Notes under the pieces: generated by a model
Seen by the model: only the letters and a program-made list of their open reading frames with translations
What the model was told of the DNA's origin: nothing
The model's database searches: none
DNA from: Streptomycetales bacterium
GTDB taxonomy: Bacteria; Actinomycetota; Actinomycetes; Prado026
Length of the DNA stretch: 16,095 nt
Direction of reading: 5' to 3'
Assembly: GCA_025361995.1 (NCBI GenBank)
Contig: JANYIP010000380.1
Location: 1-16,095 of the forward strand
In this document: one piece after another, positions 13,534 through 16,095 of the stretch
Layout of the letters: every line of letters starts with the position of its first letter
Position numbering within the stretch: the first letter of the stretch is position 1
Position numbers and translations under genes: made by a program

Positions 13534-14601
13534 TCACCCAGTCTCCCCCGTCGCGAACGGCTCGACCACCGTGACACCCGCACCTTGGTGGTTGTCCATG
13601 GCGACCAGGGCGGCTCCGGCCTGCGCCAGGGTGATCCGGCGGGTCACCAGGAGGTCCGGGCGCAGCCGTCCCGAGGTCACCGCCGCGAGCATCTCCGGGT
13701 AGGCATGGGCGGCCATCCCGTGACTGCCGAGGATCTCCAGCTCGTCGGCCAGGACCCGGTGCATCGGCAGCTGGGGCACGCCGAGATCGGGCGGCAGCAG
13801 CCCCACCTGGACGTGCCGGCCCCGCTTGCGCAGGCTGTTCACCGAGCCCACGCAGGTGGCCCGGGCGCCCAATGCGTCCAGGGACAGGTGGGCTCCACCT
13901 CCGGTGGCCTCCCGGACGGCATCGGCGACGCCAGCCGGATCGGGCAGGCGCCCCGCGTCGATGGCGACCTCGGCACCGAGCTCGGTGGCCAGCGCCAGCG
14001 CGGACGGCTGGACGTCGACCGCGACGACCCGGGCACCGTGGGAAACGGCGATCATCACCGCCGACAGGCCGACACCGCCGCAGCCGTGCACGGCCACCCA
14101 CTCCCCCGGCCGGGCGCGACCTTGGACCAGCACCGCCCGGTACGCCGTGGCGAAGCGGCAGCCCAGGCTCGCGGCGGTCACCGAGTCCAGCGAGTCGGGC
14201 AGTGCGACGAGGTTCACATCGGCGTGGTCGATCGCGACGTACTCGGCGAAGGAGCCCCAGGCCGTGAAGCCGGGCTGGAACTGGTGGTCGCACACCTGCT
14301 GGTCGCCGGCCACGCACTGCTCGCAGCTGCCGCAGGCGCAGACGAACGGGACGGTGACCCGCTGGCCGGCAACCCACCCGGTGACGCCTGGGCCCACCTC
14401 GGCGACGACGCCGGCCAGCTCGTGGCCCGGGACGTGGGGGAGGGTGATGTCCGGGTCGTGGCCGAGCCAGCCGTGCCAGTCGCTGCGGCACACGCCGGTC
14501 GCCTCGACCCGCAGGACGGCTCCGTGCCCGGTGGGCACCGGATCGGGAACCTCGACGAGGGTGGGCGGCTCGCCGAACTGCTCGAACAGGACGGCGCGCA
14601 T
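13534..14601 (-). CDS. Zinc-dependent alcohol dehydrogenase (MDR superfamily)
   Basis: This 355-aa cytosolic NAD(P)-dependent enzyme oxidises alcohols or reduces aldehydes. Catalytic zinc ligands are visible as Cys38 (TGVCRSDWHGW), His60-Glu61 (PGHELAG) and Cys148 (SLGCRFATAYRA). The structural zinc site is complete: Cys90, 93, 96 and 104 (CGSCEQCVAGDQQVC). The Rossmann loop HGCGGVG is at 172-178, and VVAVDVQPSALALA follows, with Asp at the strand end suggesting NAD(H) preference. C-terminal blocks such as ILGSHGMAAHAYPEML are typical of the family. The exact substrate cannot be read. The ATG at 14601 has TAGGTT ending 6 nt upstream and no Shine-Dalgarno, so the operon (dehydrogenase, DUF5302, DUF445, UPF0303) probably starts as a leaderless mRNA, sharing its promoter with the divergent hypothetical gene. 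Confidence 0.93.
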   Translation of the reverse strand: MRAVLFEQFGEPPTLVEVPDPVPTGHGAVLRVEATGVCRSDWHGWLGHDPDITLPHVPGHELAGVVAEVGPGVTGWVAGQRVTVPFVCACGSCEQCVAGDQQVCDHQFQPGFTAWGSFAEYVAIDHADVNLVALPDSLDSVTAASLGCRFATAYRAVLVQGRARPGEWVAVHGCGGVGLSAVMIAVSHGARVVAVDVQPSALALATELGAEVAIDAGRLPDPAGVADAVREATGGGAHLSLDALGARATCVGSVNSLRKRGRHVQVGLLPPDLGVPQLPMHRVLADELEILGSHGMAAHAYPEMLAAVTSGRLRPDLLVTRRITLAQAGAALVAMDNHQGAGVTVVEPFATGETG

Positions 14602-14607
14602 CCGCCG

Positions 14608-14617
14608 AACCTACTCT
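14608..14617. promoter_or_regulatory. Overlapping divergent -10 elements (bidirectional promoter)
   Basis: TAGGTT on the minus strand (14613-14608) and TACTCT on the plus strand (14612-14617) both fit TANNNT and share the two bases at 14612-14613. Each ends exactly 6 nt before a start codon: ATG at 14601 (minus) and GTG at 14624 (plus). Both mRNAs are predicted to be leaderless, with starts 23 bp apart. Confidence 0.5.
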
Positions 14618-14623
14618 TGGACC

Positions 14624-15037
14624 GTGATCTCCGTCCCGCTGGCGATGCGGCTGCGCGACGCCGGGCTGCGCTGGCAGCCGGCCCGCGGGGACCGCTTCGT
14701 CATCCCGAACCGCGACATGGACGGCGACGTCTTCGTGCTGTCGGACATGACGGTGGAGCTCCACGACTTCCCGTCCGGTCCGGTCATCGGCTTCAACGGG
14801 ACGGTCGAGTGGGCGCTCGACTCGGTCGAGATCGCCAACGCGCTCTGGCTGCCCGACGAGCCGGCCCTGCGCGACCGCCTGGCCGGCACCTTCGTCTCGC
14901 TGGTACGCGACGGCGACCGGTACGCCGTGGAGCTCGAGGTGCTCGGGAGCCGGGTGGTGGTCGAGTCAGCCGACGCGACCGACGCTGCCGAGGCGTACGG
15001 GCTGGCCCTGCTGCACCTGATCACCGGTGCGACCTGA
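14624..15037 (+). CDS. Hypothetical protein, conserved-looking, no recognised domain
   Basis: This 137-aa soluble protein (MISVPLAMRLRDAGLRWQP...) has no recognised domain. It contains an aromatic/charged segment GDRFVIPNRDMDGDVFVLSDMTVELHDFPSGPVIGFNGTVEWALDSVEIANALWLPDEPALRDRL, probably a small alpha/beta fold. A short C-terminal half alternates VELEVLGSRVVVESADATDAAEAYGLALLHLI. I recall similar short proteins in Nocardioidaceae, inconsistently annotated, but cannot assign a function. The GTG at 14624 sits at leaderless distance from TACTCT. An in-frame ATG at 14645 (MRLRDAG) is the alternative, and the frame also stays open upstream, antisense to the dehydrogenase gene, which I discount. 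It precedes the PAC2 gene by 45 nt and may be co-transcribed with it. Confidence 0.8.
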   Translation: MISVPLAMRLRDAGLRWQPARGDRFVIPNRDMDGDVFVLSDMTVELHDFPSGPVIGFNGTVEWALDSVEIANALWLPDEPALRDRLAGTFVSLVRDGDRYAVELEVLGSRVVVESADATDAAEAYGLALLHLITGAT

Positions 15038-15082
15038 TGCCGGCGAGGTGCCGGCTGGAATCCTCGCGCGCCCGCCGGGGTT

Positions 15083-16003
15083 GTGGTTGACGTGCGCAAT
15101 CCAGAGGAACTTTTCCGCCTTGAGACCGACGACTTCGACCTCGGTGAGCCCGTGCTGCTCCACAGCATGGCCGGCTTCCTCGATGCCGGCGGCGCCGGCC
15201 GGCTCGCCGTCGAGCAGCTGACCAGCTCGCTGCCCCGCAGCATCGTGGCCCAGTTCGACATCGACGACCTCTACGACTACCGGGCCCGCCGGCCGCGGAT
15301 GACGTTCTTGTCCGACCACTACGCCAGCGTCGACCTGCCGCAGCTCCTGCTGAGCGAGCTCAGGGACCTGGAGGGCACCCGCTTCCTGCTCCTGCACGGC
15401 GCCGAGCCGGACTTCGGCTGGCAGCGCGTCGTCGACGCCACCCATCTGCTCGTCAACAAGTTCGGCGTACGCCTGACGGTCGGGATGCACGCGATCCCAT
15501 GGCCTGCGCCGCACACCCGTCCGGTCGGCTTGACCGCGCATGCCACCGACCCTGCGCTGGTCGCCGACCGGACGTCCTGGGTGGGTGCCCTCGAGGTTCC
15601 AGGTCACCTCGCCGGGCTGCTCGAGCTGACCCTGGGCCGAGCCGGGCACGACGCGATGGGCTTCGCCGCGCACGTCCCGCACTACCTCGCCGCCGGCGAG
15701 CACCCGCGGGCTGCCCTGGCGCTGCTCGAAGCGGTGTCCTCGGCGACCGGCCTGGTCCTGCCGCTGGACGCGCTGCGCGAGTCGGCGGACCGTACCGACA
15801 TCGAGACCGGCGCGGCGATCGCCAGCTCCCCCGAGAACCTCGAGGCGGTGCACGCTCTGGAGACGCAGTACGACGCGTTCGTCAGCCAGCGCACGTCGCT
15901 GCTGTCCGACGACGGCGGCGAGCTGCCCTCCGGTGACGAGATCGCCGAGCAGGTCGAACAGTTCCTCGCCGAGATGGACGCGCGCGGCCGCGACGACCTC
16001 TGA
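15083..16003 (+). CDS. PAC2 family protein
   Basis: This 306-aa protein is of the PAC2 family, related in fold to proteasome assembly chaperone 2. Actinobacterial members, such as the one in Mycobacterium, have no settled function. The N-terminal block EPVLLHSMAGFLDAGGAGRLAVEQL, then VAQFDIDDLYDYRARRPRMTF, is diagnostic, followed by FLLLHGAEPDFGWQRVVD and a GMHAIPWPAPHTRP segment. The C-terminal 60 residues are acidic and helical (EIAEQVEQFLAEMDARGRDDL). No signal peptide or membrane segment is present. I use the GTG at 15083, preceded by GGGG only 2 nt away; the GTG at 15092 (starting at VRNPEELF) is an alternative with an 11-nt gap. It lies downstream of the hypothetical gene on the same strand and converges with a fragment at the window edge. 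Confidence 0.92.
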   Translation: MVDVRNPEELFRLETDDFDLGEPVLLHSMAGFLDAGGAGRLAVEQLTSSLPRSIVAQFDIDDLYDYRARRPRMTFLSDHYASVDLPQLLLSELRDLEGTRFLLLHGAEPDFGWQRVVDATHLLVNKFGVRLTVGMHAIPWPAPHTRPVGLTAHATDPALVADRTSWVGALEVPGHLAGLLELTLGRAGHDAMGFAAHVPHYLAAGEHPRAALALLEAVSSATGLVLPLDALRESADRTDIETGAAIASSPENLEAVHALETQYDAFVSQRTSLLSDDGGELPSGDEIAEQVEQFLAEMDARGRDDL

Positions 16004-16020
16004 GCCCGACGACCTCTGAG
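15991..16020. repeat. 14-bp direct repeat across the PAC2 stop codon
   Basis: CGACGACCTCTGAG occurs at 15991-16004, including the PAC2 stop codon, and again at 16007-16020. The period is 16 bp. This looks like a small tandem duplication of the gene's end. Confidence 0.85.
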
Positions 16021-16027
16021 GTCACCG

Positions 16028-16095
16028 TCAGGCGCGGCCGCTCGCTGCGGCGCGGAGCAGGGTCCCTCGGTCGGCGATCTTGACCTGGTCGCGGC
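16028..16095 (-). CDS. C-terminal fragment of a protein, family unknown
   Basis: From the right edge the minus strand is open for 21 codons and ends with TGA at 16030-16028. The visible C-terminus is RDQVKIADRGTLLRAAASGRA. A second in-frame TGA follows at 16024-16022. Convergence with the PAC2 gene and normal codon composition support a real gene. I cannot name the family from 21 residues. Confidence 0.4.
   Translation of the reverse strand, partial: RDQVKIADRGTLLRAAASGRA

Overview
The window is GC-rich chromosomal DNA from an actinobacterium. The housekeeping sigma factor, the Si-specific transhydrogenase, and small families largely restricted to Actinobacteria (DUF4192, DUF5302, a PAC2 protein, a TIGR03252-like HhH-GPD protein) point there. 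GTG and TTG starts and several genes that look leaderless fit the same picture. The Nocardioides/Propionibacteriales group is my best guess, by inference only. I see no prophage, insertion sequence, CRISPR array, tRNA or rRNA. The only hint of mobile DNA is a 24-codon fragment at the left edge whose N-terminus resembles a tyrosine recombinase.

Layout. (1) 1-1830: an edge fragment, a terminator hairpin, and sigA on the minus strand with an Ala/Lys- and Val/Thr/Glu-rich N-terminus carrying a 9-bp tandem repeat. (2) 1859-3257: an HhH-GPD DNA repair-like gene diverging from a YczE-like membrane protein. (3) 3349-4800: a Pro/Ala-rich protein with a C-terminal coiled coil, convergent with a small winged-helix regulator. 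(4) 4831-6754: DUF4192 and a secreted CAP-domain protein. They are separated by two perfect actinobacterial DnaA boxes and a tetranucleotide repeat. (5) 6755-7688: a plus-strand RNA that looks like 6C RNA with its own terminator hairpin, then a glyoxalase-like gene. (6) 7713-11079, all minus: an aldo/keto reductase, sthA and a DMT-type transporter. (7) 11118-11536: a non-coding stretch whose minus strand is full of GNRA-capped hairpins and ends in a strong U-tract terminator. (8) 11537-14601: a tightly packed minus-strand operon (alcohol dehydrogenase, DUF5302, DUF445, UPF0303). It is divergent from a hypothetical gene and a PAC2 gene (14624-16003) through what looks like one shared bidirectional promoter. 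(9) A minus-strand C-terminal fragment at the right edge.

Taken together this is housekeeping chromosome: transcription (sigA), NADPH/NADH balance (sthA, aldo/keto reductase, alcohol dehydrogenase), DNA repair and envelope proteins. The least ordinary signals are RNA-level or regulatory: the unassigned GNRA-rich RNA at 11119-11481, the 6C-like RNA whose C-rich loop is complementary to the ribosome-binding region of the neighbouring CAP gene, the DnaA-box pair, and the overlapping divergent promoter at 14608-14617. All are sequence-based proposals; no search or folding program was run.
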